Shown here in pieces: positions 8,837-20,872 of a stretch of 64,000 nucleotides of DNA. The stretch is from contig WJXW01000002.1 of assembly GCA_015832175.1 (NCBI GenBank), forward strand, positions 3,782,001-3,846,000. The letters run 5' to 3'. Within the stretch, counting starts at the first letter, position 1; every line of letters starts with the position of its first letter. A model generated the notes under the pieces. The model was not told where the DNA came from. It saw only the letters and a list, made by a program, of their open reading frames with translations, and made no database searches. This DNA comes from Paraphaeosphaeria minitans. Taxonomy: Eukaryota > Ascomycota > Dothideomycetes > Pleosporales > Didymosphaeriaceae. The translations under genes and the position numbers were made by a program.

Positions 8837-11800
8837 ATGCACGCGGTTGCCTCCGTCCAGCGCGGCCACGACCTGCTCTCCAACGCGCTCCGAGGCCGCA
8901 ACCGGGCTGTTTCAGAAGCCCTTCCTCCTCCGTCCGAACGCCCGCTCCAGAAGCCGCAGCTGCCCAAAGCCGCCAGCTACACCTACTTTCCGCGCGTCAA
9001 AGACCTGGATGACCCGCCTCTCTTGGAGTTGAAGGGGACGATATCCGAGGAAGAACTGAAGACTGGCGTCAGTCCAGATGAGTCGTACACGTCGTCGGAT
9101 GGCTCGAGCCCCGACGACGAGGGACCACCCGAGGAGCGAATGCCAGACATGCCGCAGCTGCGGCCCCGTAATTCACGCCGGTCGTCGATATTCCTGTCGT
9201 TTTCAGGCAAGAGCCGCGAGCCCTCCCGAGAGCGCAAAGCCGACCGCACCCGCAGCGATAGCCTGAAGCGATCGGAGAGCTCGACTGCAGTGTCGCCAGT
9301 CCGCGGGCTGACGCGGCTGCGGCGGAAGAGCTTTGTCGGACCAAGGTCATCCTCGCCCACCAAGGAGACCGGTAGTCCCAAGAAGGACGGCGAGTCGCGC
9401 AAGAATTCGCTGAGTGTTGAGGCAAACAAGCGGAAAGGGCTGGCTGTAAACACCAGCATTCCGGAGGAGTCCAGGTCAACACAGGAGGCGAGCGATAGCC
9501 CCACGACACACAAAAGCCGTTTTCTCACCAAGAAAAGTAAGCGACTCAGTGGCATCTTCAGTCCGTCGTCCACGGATCACGTTCCACCGTTTGCAAACGC
9601 AAACGAACCGCCCGTTCCCCCGCTCCCGAAATCTTTCTCCACCGACAAGCTACCTTCCTATGTGAGATCACCAACCAGTCCGACCCACATTCCTCCGCTA
9701 CCGCAGAGCATCGCCCCAGACAAGCTCAAAGGCCCCAAGACGGAGCTACGCAAGAAGGACGAGCTCTGGACGGTGTTCCGGACGCTCGAAGGGGACCTTC
9801 GCAAGTTCCAGCACAAGTCCATTGCCTTCAAGGCCAATGTCGTGCGCACGGGGCTGCTGCCGTTCCTCCGAGCCTACGCCGTTCATCCCTCAAACCACAA
9901 ACTTCGCCCGGAAGATCTGGATCGACGCGCCAACATTTTGAACGGGTGGTGGACAGCGCTGTTGGAGCTCCTCTCGGGGCGCAACAACCAGTCCATATCT
10001 GGAACCGACCGTCCTGCCATATTGGAGGGCATTTCTGGTGTAATGGAAAGATCAGAATGGAGACTTTCACCGTCGCCATTCTGTGCCCTTGCTGACCGGG
10101 TTGAAACTGCGTCTACAACTGCGAAATCTACGGGGTCGGCTTCGTCGTCTTCCTCTGATTTCCTCACCGAATCGGTATACCACAATGTTCGCAACATCTT
10201 TACGCAAAACCTACTTGCGCAGATGGCGTTTGTGATCGACAAGATGGCACTTCGGAATGCAGCTGCTAGCTTGGTGACTTTTTGCGGGAAGACATGCGCA
10301 TATGCTTTTTGCTTCTGCCCCGGAATTGCTGATATCATGGTCCGTCTGTGGACGCCTTCTCACGACACGATGAAGCGGGTCATGGAAGAGTCGGGCATCA
10401 CAAGACTGGACAGACTCGACGACATCTCAGAGCACATCGTTTCCGCCTTCCCTCCAACGCTTCATTCGTTGAAGTTCAAATCTTTGGCCACCACAGCCCG
10501 CTCCCTACGTCGTTCGGCAATTATGCCGCTTGGTACTGCTAGTTTAGATTGGTACGGTGCCTGGGTTAAACGCTGGTCAGGTGCCGAGAGTGACCTGTTT
10601 TACGTATTCGTGAAGCACTACCACATACTCGTCTCTGAGTTTCTCCCGAAGACATCAACAAGCGTACAGCGTCTCTGCGCTCCGGGTATGATCATGGTCC
10701 ATAGCCAAATCCTGGTGAACTTGGATGCAACAATCAATCGTTTTACTGCTCCGCAGCAGGCCGAGGAACCAACGAACAGTACACATTCCATCACCTTCGA
10801 CGATGTTCTGGCGGATCCAGATGCTTCTGCTTCGACTGTACCTATCCCTCCGGCGAACGCCACTCGACAAATGGCCGAAAACCGTATCATTATGCTGCTA
10901 CGCGATTTTCTCTCCGAGCGGAATACTCACATTAATTCCGCAAGAAAGATGTTCGCAGGGGGTTTCAGCTGCCTGCTGAAGGCAGCAGCTCGGAGAGTCT
11001 CGGTCTATGATAACAACACCTGCTATAGGCTTTGTGACTTTTTAGAAGAGACATTTGCAATCTTGGCACGATACGAACAAATGCTGGATGAGCGCCACTC
11101 AGTGCTAGACTGGCCATTCTGGATGTCAGTCTGCAAATTGATGGCTTCAAGTCACAATACCGCAACAGAGATCAAGCTCTTCTCCTTCCTATACAGCAGT
11201 TGGTCCGTCTTGGTTTTGGACGAACGTCGCAAGGAAAGCCTTTGTCTTGAATTCCTGCTCGAGTCAGAATTCTTTGAGAGCAGATTCAACCACTGGTGTC
11301 CGATGGTTCGTTCCTACTACATGCGGATCTTGTGTTGGAGGGTCGCCCGCTTCGACGGGGGGGATGGAGCTCTGGAGTTGTGAGTATTCCTGTCCATGTT
11401 GCCTATCCCTTGCTGACCAATGAAACAGAACTATCATGAAAACTTTGAGCGACAGATTACTCTCAGTATGGTCTCACTACCTGTGGCTTCGCGAGCAAGC
11501 AGAGAGTAAGCGGATGCTTCCACCGTCTACGCAGGCTTGCAATCCTGCACCCGGTCGGCGCTTTCTCATTATACGTAATGATAATCCTATTATCACCAAC
11601 ACTCAGCCATTCCTCTCGTTCGACGGTGTCATGCAGTCGCCGTCGTCAAGACGCGCTTCAGCTTCCTCGAAACCGGTACCCGAGCGTCCCTTATCGTCCG
11701 CTTCGGTCGACTCTCAGGATTTTCCGGACGAAGCCGCCCCGAAAGGGCGATGGAACATCCTCCGCAGCTTCATAGGTGCTGCGCCGAAACAATCGACAAA

Positions 11801-12272
11801 GTCAAAGACCAGCGACGTACCTAAGAAAGAGAAGGAAAACACGAGACCGATTGACCCTGCGGCGCCTAATAGCGAAGCTGATCCTGTGCTGGAAAACAAA
11901 GAAGCGCCTGCCTCCCCATATGTGCCCCCGGTACCGGCCCATCGTAGCTACAGCTTCCGTTTCTCCTTGGAGTGGATAGACAAACGATTCGGTACCTATC
12001 AGAACATGCGTCTCAGCCAACCACGCCTACCAATACCTGCGCAGGTGCTCCTCCAGGAGAAAGGAATCAACATCAATTCCGTCTTGAGTTCACGACCTAC
12101 TGGGCCTGCGGCAACGTCTAGTACTTATGCTGGGCGTGCCCTGGCTGAATGGACGTTTGTTTCGCACGAATGCCAGAACTTTTTTGATCGTCGGAAGAAC
12201 GAAGGAGTGCCTTCGAACAAACAAGTCGAAACACCCACTCTCGCTGTAGAGGCCTTCAGACGACCCGGATGA
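8837..12272 (+). CDS. DUF1765/UPF0592 family protein, 1128 aa
   Basis: Two exons, 8837-11379 and 11429-12272, separated by a 49-bp intron (GTGAGT...CAG with ttgctgacc branch). Removing it joins LEL to TIMKTLSDRLLSVWSHYLW in frame. The first 300 residues are disordered, Ser/Arg-rich and phosphosite-like (SRRSSIFLSFSGKSREPSR, TRLRRKSFVGPRSSSPTK). A folded, mostly helical central part follows, from KKDELWTVFRTLEGDLRKFQHKS on. It includes VYHNVRNIFTQNLLAQM, FCFCPGIADIMVRLW and SGAESDLFYVFVKHYH, the core of the fungal DUF1765 family (UPF0592 in fission yeast). The C-terminal exon has another disordered stretch and ends with SYSFRFSLEWIDKRFG and WTFVSHECQNFFDRR. The molecular function is not known. 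Confidence 0.9.
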
Positions 12273-13618
12273 GCGTTCTCTTTTGTCTTTTCGTCTGCGT
12301 TGCTCGATTGTTGCTGCTGTTAGCGCCTCTTTTCCTGCATCGAACTCTGTACAAGTATCGACATGGTACATGCAACTTCTACATAATCGTCTCTGGCTTT
12401 CCCCAGCAGGACTGGAACCATGTCTTGTTCGACCATCTTTTCCTCATCTCTATTTTGCATAAGGAGCTCAAGCGCATATCGGATTGTTGAGCTCCTAAGG
12501 CGTTCTTGCCTATGTTCCGCGTGCGCTGCACGCACGCATCGTGTTGAAGCATCTATGTGTCCTTTTTTTCATTTGGGAAGGGCATTCAGGGGCGTATATA
12601 ATCCCTGGAAATGAAGCTTTGGCGAAGCCGGAGAGGAAGATTCTGTTCGATAGTCGCGCAGGACCTCAAAGGCGAATGTATAAACCTTGCCTCGATGTTG
12701 AACGAATGGCCGGGCTGGCCGTTGTCCACTCGCGCGTCTGCGATCTCTCCTTGCCGTCTCGCATTTGTGATGTTCGAAAGTCCATGTTGAAAGTTTGGGT
12801 ATAGCGTCCAAGCTACCTGTGCACACTGCACACGCAATCCTACTCGACTCTATCGGCAGTGCTTCTCGTTCGGAAAGCCGTTTCTTCCACCGCCTCGGTA
12901 ACGATGTTTGTACACAACGGTTCTCCACCCGTCTTGGCGCAGTGTGCAAAGGACGACAATACGGCATCGCCCCCACGACTCTATGAGAGTCCTCAGATGT
13001 TGTTCGACACGCCCTCTATCTCTACCTACTCGATGTTTCGCAAAATACTGTCTGTGAATACGGGAGATCAATGGCGTCAGCGCACGCACCTTCAGACCGC
13101 GGAGATACCTATGATTTGAGTATTATTCTTCCTGTTCCTGCAAGCGCAACGTCGTTATTTCCGCCACTGGTGACTGCAGGTCTTCGGAACATTTGGTCAA
13201 TTCGAAACGTGAATCGGCTATGGCGGTCGCTTCCACCGATCATGGCCATTTCCTACACAACCGCAACACCTCGTCATGAAGAGTGCTCACGTAGGTACAC
13301 ATTTTGGGACTAAGTGCGATTATGCGGCAATAGGTACTAGGTACGGTACCGTAGGTACACGAGCTGGCGAGAAAGCAAATGAAGAATTCGGCTGTCTTAT
13401 CTCATCTTCCTTATTCCGTCACCACCGTTGATGCAGAGGCCAGTCAGATAGGTAGGGTTATGACTTATGCGAGGCCGGCGCACGTTCCCCTCCCGCTGAC
13501 ATCGCCGAGCGCACCATATGTGGACGTGCTGAGTTATTTAGCACTCCATGAGCCACAATGACACACATCATGCACCATTTAATTCAATTGTGAATGCCTG
13601 TGGCACTCGCTGTCGAAA
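12273..13618. other. Intergenic, 1.35 kb
   Basis: No protein-like frame on either strand. A short palindromic run of TAGGTAC/GGTACC motifs sits at about 13331-13361, some 260 bp upstream of the Zn2Cys6 gene. Confidence 0.5.
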
Positions 13619-15505
13619 ATGGACGAAAACCAGCTGCGTCAGCTCGAACGTCAGCACAAGTTACGTGTCAAGACTGGCTGCGAGACCTGCAGGTACGTAG
13701 GGAGCTCCTCGACCCTTTCGTACAGTACCTAGAGTAGGTAGTGACCTGTCTCTAGAGCTCGTCGTGTCAAATGCGATGAAGCGAAGCCAGAATGCCTGCG
13801 CTGCACCAAGACCGGTCGCAAGTGCGAGGGCTACAAACACGTCCAAACAGCACGGCATGGCTCGCCTTCAGCTGCTGCCTCGTTCCGGAACTCGTCATTC
13901 CTGGTTGTTCCTCAGAAACCTCCGTCACCCAATGTACCTAAAAGTCCTACACGAAGTCTTTCACCGGATGCCATGGAGAATCGCTCTTTTCTCTACTTTC
14001 AAACCCACACGCTTCCAAAGTGGACAGAATTCTTCGACTCGGACTTATGGAGTCAAAAAATCATGCAGCTGAGCCATGTTGAACCGGCTATCAAGCATGG
14101 CATCCTCGCGTTGAGCACTATGCATGAACGTTTCGAAAGCACATCGCCAGTTTTCACCAGTAAATCAAATGACTTTGCTTTCGTGCAATACATGCAAGCG
14201 GTAAAACATTCCAACGAGCTACTCAGGGCGCATAGCCAAGGCAGGGTCGACGTTGAGAAAGTTCTGATTGCATGTATAATATTCACCTGCTACGAGAATC
14301 TAGCCGGCAACTACAGAGCTGCAAATATGCATCTGCGTAATGGACTGCTTATTCTCAACCAGCACAAGCGTGGCGCTGCCCCAGAGGTCCGAACTGCTGC
14401 GCAAGAATCCATCGGCAACGTGCTGTACCGCTTCGATCTACAGGCCATGACCTTCTCTGACAATACTTCGCCTTACGACTATGGGTTTGACAATCCCCCG
14501 GATTTTCCACAGATACCGGAAATGTACACAAGAAACTCGGATGCAAGAAACGACCTTGTAGGTCTGATGAGGTGCATGATGTGGGTATCTGGCATTGCCA
14601 ACATCAACCCGAACGCAACAGACAACCCTGTCTGGCTCCGATTATATTCACAAGTCGTCACCTTCTTTGACCCATGGGAACGGGCTTTCGACTTGTATCA
14701 AGACAACCTGCCACCACACGAGCAGGGCGACCCGAAATTGTACGCTGGAAATACTCTGCTGAAAATGTCTGTCATTATGACGCGTATCATCATGGCCGCA
14801 GGGTCTGGGATGAGGACAGAGATGGCTTGGGACATTTTCAAAGACGCGTTCAAGACAATTGTGGATTTGGCAGAAACATTGCCTACCCTCACAGCAAGTG
14901 TACCGCCAGCTTCCCCGCAGGCTTCGACACCACCATCGCAAACTGAGACGCCGCAGCCGCCATCATCGAAGCACCGCTCGATTGCACCAAATCCTATCGT
15001 ACCTTCCGTACCTTCACCTACCGGTCCTACAGCCACGACGTACTTCTCCTCACCTTCGCCAACCGGACAGCCTACGGGGAGCCCGTCCGGCTTTACCCTA
15101 CCGTCGACATCCAGGCAGAAACCTTCTTCATTTTCTCCGTCATTCGAACTTTCGCCGATCGTACCACTGTTCGTAACAGCTTGTCGTTGTCGCGACCCCA
15201 TTCTTCGCCGCCGCGCCGTAGCAATTCTGATGAATTGCCGACGACGCGAAGGCGTCTGGGACTCGTTTGGGGCCGCCATGGTCGCGATTAATTGCATCAA
15301 GCTAGAAGAAGGCATGGACCTCGCCGTGGACCTGGGGGCCGACAATTGGCTCCCGCTTACAAGCAAGTGCAGAGACAGCAGCCAAGTCGAGGAGAGCAAG
15401 CGCGTGCAAACCGTCTTTGTCAACGTCAACATGGCCGACCGCCAGATCGGCGTCAACTACATGATGTGCAACGGCGTGCCCATCGAGAAGTACGTCAATT
15501 TCTGA
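13619..15505 (+). CDS. Zn2Cys6 binuclear-cluster transcription factor, 607 aa
   Basis: Two exons, 13619-13692 and 13756-15505. The 63-bp intron (GTACGT...CTCTAG) splits the zinc cluster, as is common in this family. Splicing gives six cysteines, C21, C24, C31, C38, C41 and C48, in a perfect C-x2-C-x6-C-x6-C-x2-C-x6-C array (CETCRARRVKCDEAKPEC). A Ser/Pro linker follows. The regulatory region then begins around SFLYFQTHTLPKWTEFF...SHVEPAIKHGILALSTMHE, typical of the fungal-specific trans_2 (DUF3468) class. A long Pro/Ser/Thr insert lies at about residues 375-460, before a conserved C-terminal block (PLFVTACRCRDPILRRRAVAIL). It is a DNA-binding regulator of unknown target and has no obvious adjacent metabolic cluster. 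Confidence 0.93.
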
Positions 15506-16614
15506 CGCGGTCTGCGTACTCAGCGGTGCTCTTGGTGTCGGGATCCTTTCTTTTCGGGCGTAGTGGAGTTGCATAGCGTACGTGCATGTCATCACTGGCT
15601 CAGCTGACTGGTCTCTATCGCTCTATACATCATTTTAACTTGTTGTATTGACCCCTATTCGCTATCTACACTTCGCCATACATGGAGACCAACCCCGATC
15701 CTATCATTATACACCCTATCAGCGTACATGAACGTGACCGTACCAAACCTCCAAGTACCCGTGTTGCAGCCCACGAGTCATACCGACAAGGCAATTGTCC
15801 TAATAGACTGCATCGGGGCATTGTTGTCCCTTTGGAGTTATTTCGTCGGCGGCACCGGAATGGGTCGTTTTCCCCGGCGAGTAAACGGACGTCCTTGTCC
15901 TGCAGCCTTTGCGTTGACGTGATTCGGAAGGTAGAACAGGGGGAGTACAAGTGTATCGGAAAACTGCCGTGCAGTCATCGGAGAACGTAAACCGCTATGG
16001 GGCAACAGAAGCGAAAGTAAAATGACGTCGACGACGATTCGAATCGTGTTTCCTTCGTCCAAGAAACGAAAAAGGAGACATCTGAACGGGATGATGTTTG
16101 CATTCTCACACTCTTGACGAACGATCGTTTCTTGGTTCCTCTTTAAACAACGATGGCGGCAGTCTGATGCTTTTCAACAGTAGACGGACGCTCCGAGCAT
16201 CCAGAAGGGAACGATTACGAATCATGTGACCGTTGACATGATGTCAAACCCATCCCGGTACTCACGCACGCGGATCATACGAAAATTGTGAAACCAGGGA
16301 GTTGACATATCAATACTCCTCGCGATGCTCTTTTTTCTCATTTCAAAATGTTATGCCTGTGACTGATAGGGAATCATTGCCAACATGCCGAGCAGAGCCT
16401 GCCGGTGATGGTGATGGTGAAATTCGCTTTTTTTTCTCTTACTATGCTGCTCCAAGAACTCCAATATCGAGTTTGTCTACACCACCCAAGAGACCCTCCC
16501 TGGACAGCTCGCGTACATGCACATCGACCGAGCTGTGAATCCAACAAGCCCAAGAGAATCTAGCATCCATTCGAACATCCTAAATCTTGCAAAGCCACGA
16601 ACGAGCCCCCCTTG
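15506..16614. other. Intergenic between convergent genes, 1.1 kb
   Basis: The Zn2Cys6 gene (+) and the DUF3445 gene (-) converge here, so it should hold two 3' UTRs. No credible gene or repeat was seen. Confidence 0.5.
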
Positions 16615-17886
16615 CTACCCATCAATTCCCCCCCTCAAAAAAGCAGTAACCTTCGGCGCCCAAACCACCTGCCTCTTATACACCGTCATCTCGGGCACGT
16701 TACCCCTCCCCAGCCCCTCAATCGCCTCCGCCAGCGCCTCGCCGCTCCCCTCCTCCCGCACCTGCCCTATCGGATACGTATACGTCTTGAACGCAAACAC
16801 CAGCGCGCGCGTACCCGGCAGCCGATGCAGCGTCTGCCTCTCGCACCGCAGCACCGTCCGGCTCAGATCCACGTCCTCTTCCTCCTCCTCCAGCAGCGCA
16901 TCGGCCTCCGCGAGCGGGTCGTCGGAGTGTATGTGCGTCCCGCTGGTAGCGAAGAGGTCGGGGCGAGTGGTGACGGTCCAGTTGTGGCGCTTTACGATGC
17001 GGCCAACGGGGAGGGCGGCGAAGAAGCGGTCCATTGATTTCTGCAGCTTGGCGGCGTAGCCTGGGACGGGCGTGTGGATGGCGGAGAGGGAGAGGCCGAG
17101 CTTGGAGCGCGTGGAGAAGCCAGAGGGGAAGCAGGTTACGAAGCCCTCGAGGCGGTACTGGGGGCCTTCGGAGGCGGGGTCGTGGTTCGGGTCGGTGGCG
17201 GGGATGGGGAGGAGGAAGAGGAAGTCGGTGTCTACATTCGAGCCGAGGAGGGTGAGGGCTTGCTCGGTGTCTGTGATGGCGTGTGGAAGGGTGGAGTTGG
17301 TGACAGTGTTGAATAGACCCGTGGGTGTGCGGGTGTACACGGTGGGAAAGCGCGATGGGAGGTATTCCAGCATCCAGGTGTAGAACTCGAGAACCGCCGG
17401 GCCAACGACGGGACGGTGCGCAAGCACGTCGTATTTGTTGTCACGGATTAGGTCTGAGCGGAGTTTGATGCGTGACTCATAAGTATTGTCCATGGCTACC
17501 AAGTCAGACATGGTTGTGTTCTCGAGCGCTGAGAACTGGTTAGTGGATTAGGATAACCAAGGACGGCGCGTATAGGTACCCATAGTGAGGTGATACTTTG
17601 GCTTGAATGTTCGGAGCTGGATGGGTTGCTCTGATTCCAACTTCAGACCATGCAGAGGCTCGATATCGTAGTACGCATCTTCGGAATATTCTGGCTGTTG
17701 CTTTGCGCGAGGAGTGAATGGTTGTGTAGTAGACTGCGGAACACGTCTTTTTAGCGCCTTCTAGGTGAATGGATGGTTGCCGAATCATCAAAATACCTGT
17801 TCTGGAGGTCTTCTCAGAACCCGCTGGGCTACGAAGACAAAAACACCGAGTAGCAACAGCAACCAGGCGAGAGGGCTCTGGACCAT
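16615..17886 (-). CDS. Membrane-anchored DUF3445 (heme-dependent oxidative N-demethylase-like) protein, 385 aa
   Basis: Three exons: 17886-17797, 17733-17580 and 17528-16615. Exon 1 encodes a single N-terminal membrane segment (MVQSPLAWLLLLLGVFVFVAQR). Exon 2 carries EDAYYDIEPLHGLKLE and QLRTFKPKYHLTM. Exon 3 continues ALENTTMSDLVAMDNTYESRI. This block and the following VLEFYTWMLEYLPSRFP are typical of fungal DUF3445 proteins. The intron 1 acceptor is ambiguous: one at 17761 (CACCTAG) would give a 36-bp intron and nine extra residues, while the one at 17734 gives a normal 63-bp intron, which I prefer. Intron 2 is 51 bp. The family is related to bacterial heme-dependent demethylases; the substrate is unknown. 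It probably faces the cytosol or ER lumen from an anchor. Confidence 0.87.
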
Positions 17887-18566
17887 GTCTACCTGTATCA
17901 TGACGACGATGAATGCTGGTATGGCGTCCGCACGAGTCCACAAGCTGTTGATCCCGTTGTTCAGCGTCCTTGTGAATATCTATGCTTCGTTCATTGACTC
18001 ACCGAGATGGCGACTAGGGCGCGTATAGCGTAAGCATTCTGAGAGGCGTGCTGGTGATAAGGCGTTGATTTTCCTGATTCGGTCAAGCGGCGCTTAGGTA
18101 CCTAGTTGCGGGGAACGCAATATAAGGGGTACTCGTACGCTCATACAACGAACTTTAAACTAAAGTACCACAAGTCATGTTCGGGAATCTGATTGAGTGA
18201 TATGATGTATGATATGTATCATTGGACTCTTGATGAGTGTTAGGTTGGATATAACGGTAAGCAATGGAAAGGCAGTACCTGTGACAGGAAGCACAGGTAC
18301 CCAGCATTGATGCGTTGTTCAGCAGCCATCCCATGCGAGTGAAGTTGTAACTCATGTTGCTTTAGTACGGCGGTCCGTTGTTCCTCTTGTTCCTTTGCCT
18401 CTCTGATATTTGTGTCGCGCCTATGAAATCAAATAGTGTACACAGCTTCGCTTGATGGACTGTCCTGGGATTGATTGTGCCCTGCGTCATTGTACGAAAT
18501 GATCGCAGGTCGGTTGGGAGGTTATAAGCTCGTAGGACTCTGTCTACCGAAGATGCTTCACGTATG
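17887..18566. other. Intergenic, 0.7 kb
   Basis: It includes the promoter side of the DUF3445 gene. No supported gene. Confidence 0.45.
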
Positions 18567-19160
18567 TCAGCGTTCAACTAGCGATCGGGGTAGAGCATGC
18601 GTACGGTCCATGGCCCTCATTTCATCGACAGTTTTCGGAATTCTGAACTCGGGAGGGAACTTCGCACCGTGGCACATCTTGGGCTGCAGCTGGCAGTATC
18701 GCGCTCCAGGCCAGATCTTGCTATTGACGAATTGTACCATGAGATTGGTTCTGAAAGATGTCAGTTCGGTCGATAACTTCGCCATGCGTCCATCTCACCT
18801 GCGTATCAATTCATCTACATATTGCTCAGGGCCACTCATCATAGTTTCTGGTTCGAAACCTGGAGGACACGAGCTTCATCGGTTGCGAGATCCGAATCTT
18901 CCCATGCCCATGGGCGAGCCCAGTGCAGAGAAATAGTCGGGTGCTTCCATGCCCAGCCTTGAATCGAAGGGCGGGCTCATAACACGTGGATCTCGCGGAT
19001 CAATTTCTACGAATGGAGATGCAGGCATCGCACGATGCAGTTGCTCGTCCATTGGGAAGGGGGGGGGGGGCATCGGGGGCCGGGGCAGACTGGACATTGA
19101 TGGAGGACGAGTTCGGAATGGAAGCCTCGAAGGTTCAAAGGCGCCGTAGTCGAAAGTCAT
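18567..19160 (-). pseudogene. Small Pro-rich gene, apparently interrupted by an in-frame TGA
   Basis: From the ATG at 19160 (MTFDYGAFEPSRLPF) the frame encodes a Pro/Met-rich segment (PRPPMPPPPFPMDEQLHRAM, VEIDPRDPRVMSPPFDSRLG) and stops at TGA 18876-18878. The same frame continues past this stop with PPGFEPETMMSGPEQYVDELIR to a good 48-bp intron (18798-18751, GTGAGA...gaactgac...TTTCAG). It then reads RTNLMVQFVNSKIWPGARYCQ to a stop at 18567. I see no splice pair that removes the TGA. Either it is a disabled gene, or two short products exist (one ending at 18876, one starting at MMSGPEQ). A homopolymer G run at 19060-19070 lies in the first segment. No family recognised. Confidence 0.4.
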
Positions 19161-20021
19161 TTGTATAAGAAGCTGGGGAGTGACGAGGAGACACTGATTG
19201 CCGGGCGAAAAGCGAGGTGGCGACAATGTGTGGTGTCAGGGTTGCAGTGCAGAGACTGCAAAGTTTATGACAGAAAGGGAATGAAGTGCAGGATCTCGAA
19301 GATACGTTGGCACTCGCTCACACATATGCGATGACATCGACTGGTGGCTTGGTTCAGTGTCCATGTCCGTGCTGTTTCGGCGTTACCCCTCGAGTCAATT
19401 GAATGGCTAACAGGGTCAGGCCAGAGCACAGAGCGGTGAGTTCTTCATGGGCTGCAGCACCTAAAAGGAAGCGTACGACGATGAAGCAAACAATCGAGAG
19501 AAGATGCTCCCTATGGGTCGTCTATCAGGCGTTGCATTCACAATTTATAGGGCAGGAGCATCCACACATTGTAGTTGAATTCCTCCAACAGAGAACGACA
19601 TCCTGAAGAGCGGCCGTGAGTTCGATTGAGCAGTTGTTCTGGTGTCATGTAGACAGGTTAGACAGGAGATAACAAAGAATCGTACTCGTGAGTTATGTAT
19701 GGATTATGAGTACGCATGGAGCGGATCGCGATGTTCATTGCACGCAGACCGGTAGCTGTTTCGAAGAGGCTTGCACGAGCATCCTGTTACCAGTGGCATG
19801 GTTGAAAGGGTCACTACGGGGTATCAATTATGCCAATACACATGACGCGTCCGGTACCGCACAACAAGTCCGATAGCAAACAGCTCCGGAAGTGTGCAGC
19901 AAGGCTGAACAGTGTTGATTGGACAGTTCCGACGTCCTCTGCTGTCGTTCCTATTGGCTTCGCGCAAGCAGGCGGCGCAATACCCAACAATGTAACCTCC
20001 AGCGGCAAGTCACAGACGCGA
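19161..20021. other. Intergenic, 0.86 kb
   Basis: No frame on either strand looks like protein, and no repeat was recognised. Confidence 0.45.
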
Positions 20022-20468
20022 TCAGTCCGTTGAGTCCGAGGTCATCGAAGGTTTGTTTATATTACTGTGCGTCTCCTCTTGTATGTTGCGCCATCGTGTG
20101 TATTGGGGATTCGATTGGAAAGCACTACTGGTGGGACTCTCAAGCTCGCGTCGTCGGGCGAGACTGAACTTGCGCCTGTGTCCGCTGGGTCGCTCGGTTA
20201 GGCTCGGGGCTCGAGGGCGAGCTTTGCCGCGCGCGCGGCCGCCGACAACTGGAATCTCATACGTGGTGGAGCGGACCAGGTACAAGACGAGGTCGTAGAC
20301 AACGAGGAAGGCCCACGGCCCGATCATGACGACGCCCAAAAGGAACTGCCAGGCAGAGCAATTAGAGGATGGTTCGCTAGGGTGGAAGAGTCGGCGCCTC
20401 ACAAACAATCGCTTGAGCCATGTCTCGAACAAGGCATACTCGTCAGGGAGCAAGGAGAGCAGGCCCAT
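20022..20468 (-). CDS. Small conserved fungal membrane protein, 148 aa
   Basis: Single exon starting MGLLSLLPDEYALFETWLKRLF. One strong hydrophobic segment (WQFLLGVVMIGPWAFLVVYD, extending LVLYLV) lies at about residues 40-66. A basic block follows (GGRARGKARPRAPSLTERPS, then GHRRKFSLARRRE). Its composition and the conserved-looking LPDEYALFETW and GPWAFLVVYD blocks resemble short uncharacterised ascomycete proteins with one transmembrane helix and a basic cytosolic tail. Function unknown. The RxxS-type sites in the tail suggest phosphorylation (inference). Confidence 0.75.
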   Translation of the reverse strand: MGLLSLLPDEYALFETWLKRLFVRRRLFHPSEPSSNCSAWQFLLGVVMIGPWAFLVVYDLVLYLVRSTTYEIPVVGGRARGKARPRAPSLTERPSGHRRKFSLARRRELESPTSSAFQSNPQYTRWRNIQEETHSNINKPSMTSDSTD

Positions 20469-20491
20469 GGCAGACAGCGGGGCGGGTGAAA

Positions 20492-20521
20492 GCAGAAGGC
20501 AGAAGGCAGAAGGCAGAAGGC
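20492..20521. repeat. (GCAGAAG)4 heptanucleotide repeat
   Basis: Four perfect units begin 24 bp upstream of the start codon of the 148-aa membrane protein, so they lie in its probable 5' leader. Confidence 0.9.
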
Positions 20522-20872
20522 CTGAGGCCTGGCTCGGGAAGTGAAGGAAGGCGACGGCAGAGCGAGGATGTAGAACAACGTCACCACGCGGGCAATGTCA
20601 GAGAGTGGCAAAGAGCCAAGTCGGCGAAAGCATCAAGGGTCAAGGAGAGCGAGCTTCGGTGCAATGTTGTTGAGGAAATTGGCGGAAGGGGAAGCAGCTG
20701 AGGTGAGTTGGTGGGCAGCATTGCAGGCAGGAGCATCCCACGCCACCCTTATCGATATCTCGGTAGACTAGCCCCTTCCGCTGTGGCTGGTGCGGCAGCC
20801 GGGAGCCGGGAGCCGGCAAGCTAGGTACCCGCAACGCCCGGTCGCATACCTAGGTACTCGTAGATGCCTAGA

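Noticed and set aside
12569..12976. Minus-strand frame of 135 aa in the 12.3-13.6 kb gap
   Set aside because: No recognisable domain or splice context, and overlapping frames on the other strand are equally open.
14698..15456. Long antisense frame of 252 aa opposite the Zn2Cys6 gene
   Set aside because: It is the shadow of the disordered Pro/Ser-rich region; the opposite frame has the zinc cluster and conserved regulatory domain.
17761..17796. 36-bp intron in the DUF3445 gene
   Set aside because: It is below the usual minimum for fungal introns; a second in-frame acceptor gives a normal 63-bp intron, so this is kept only as an alternative.
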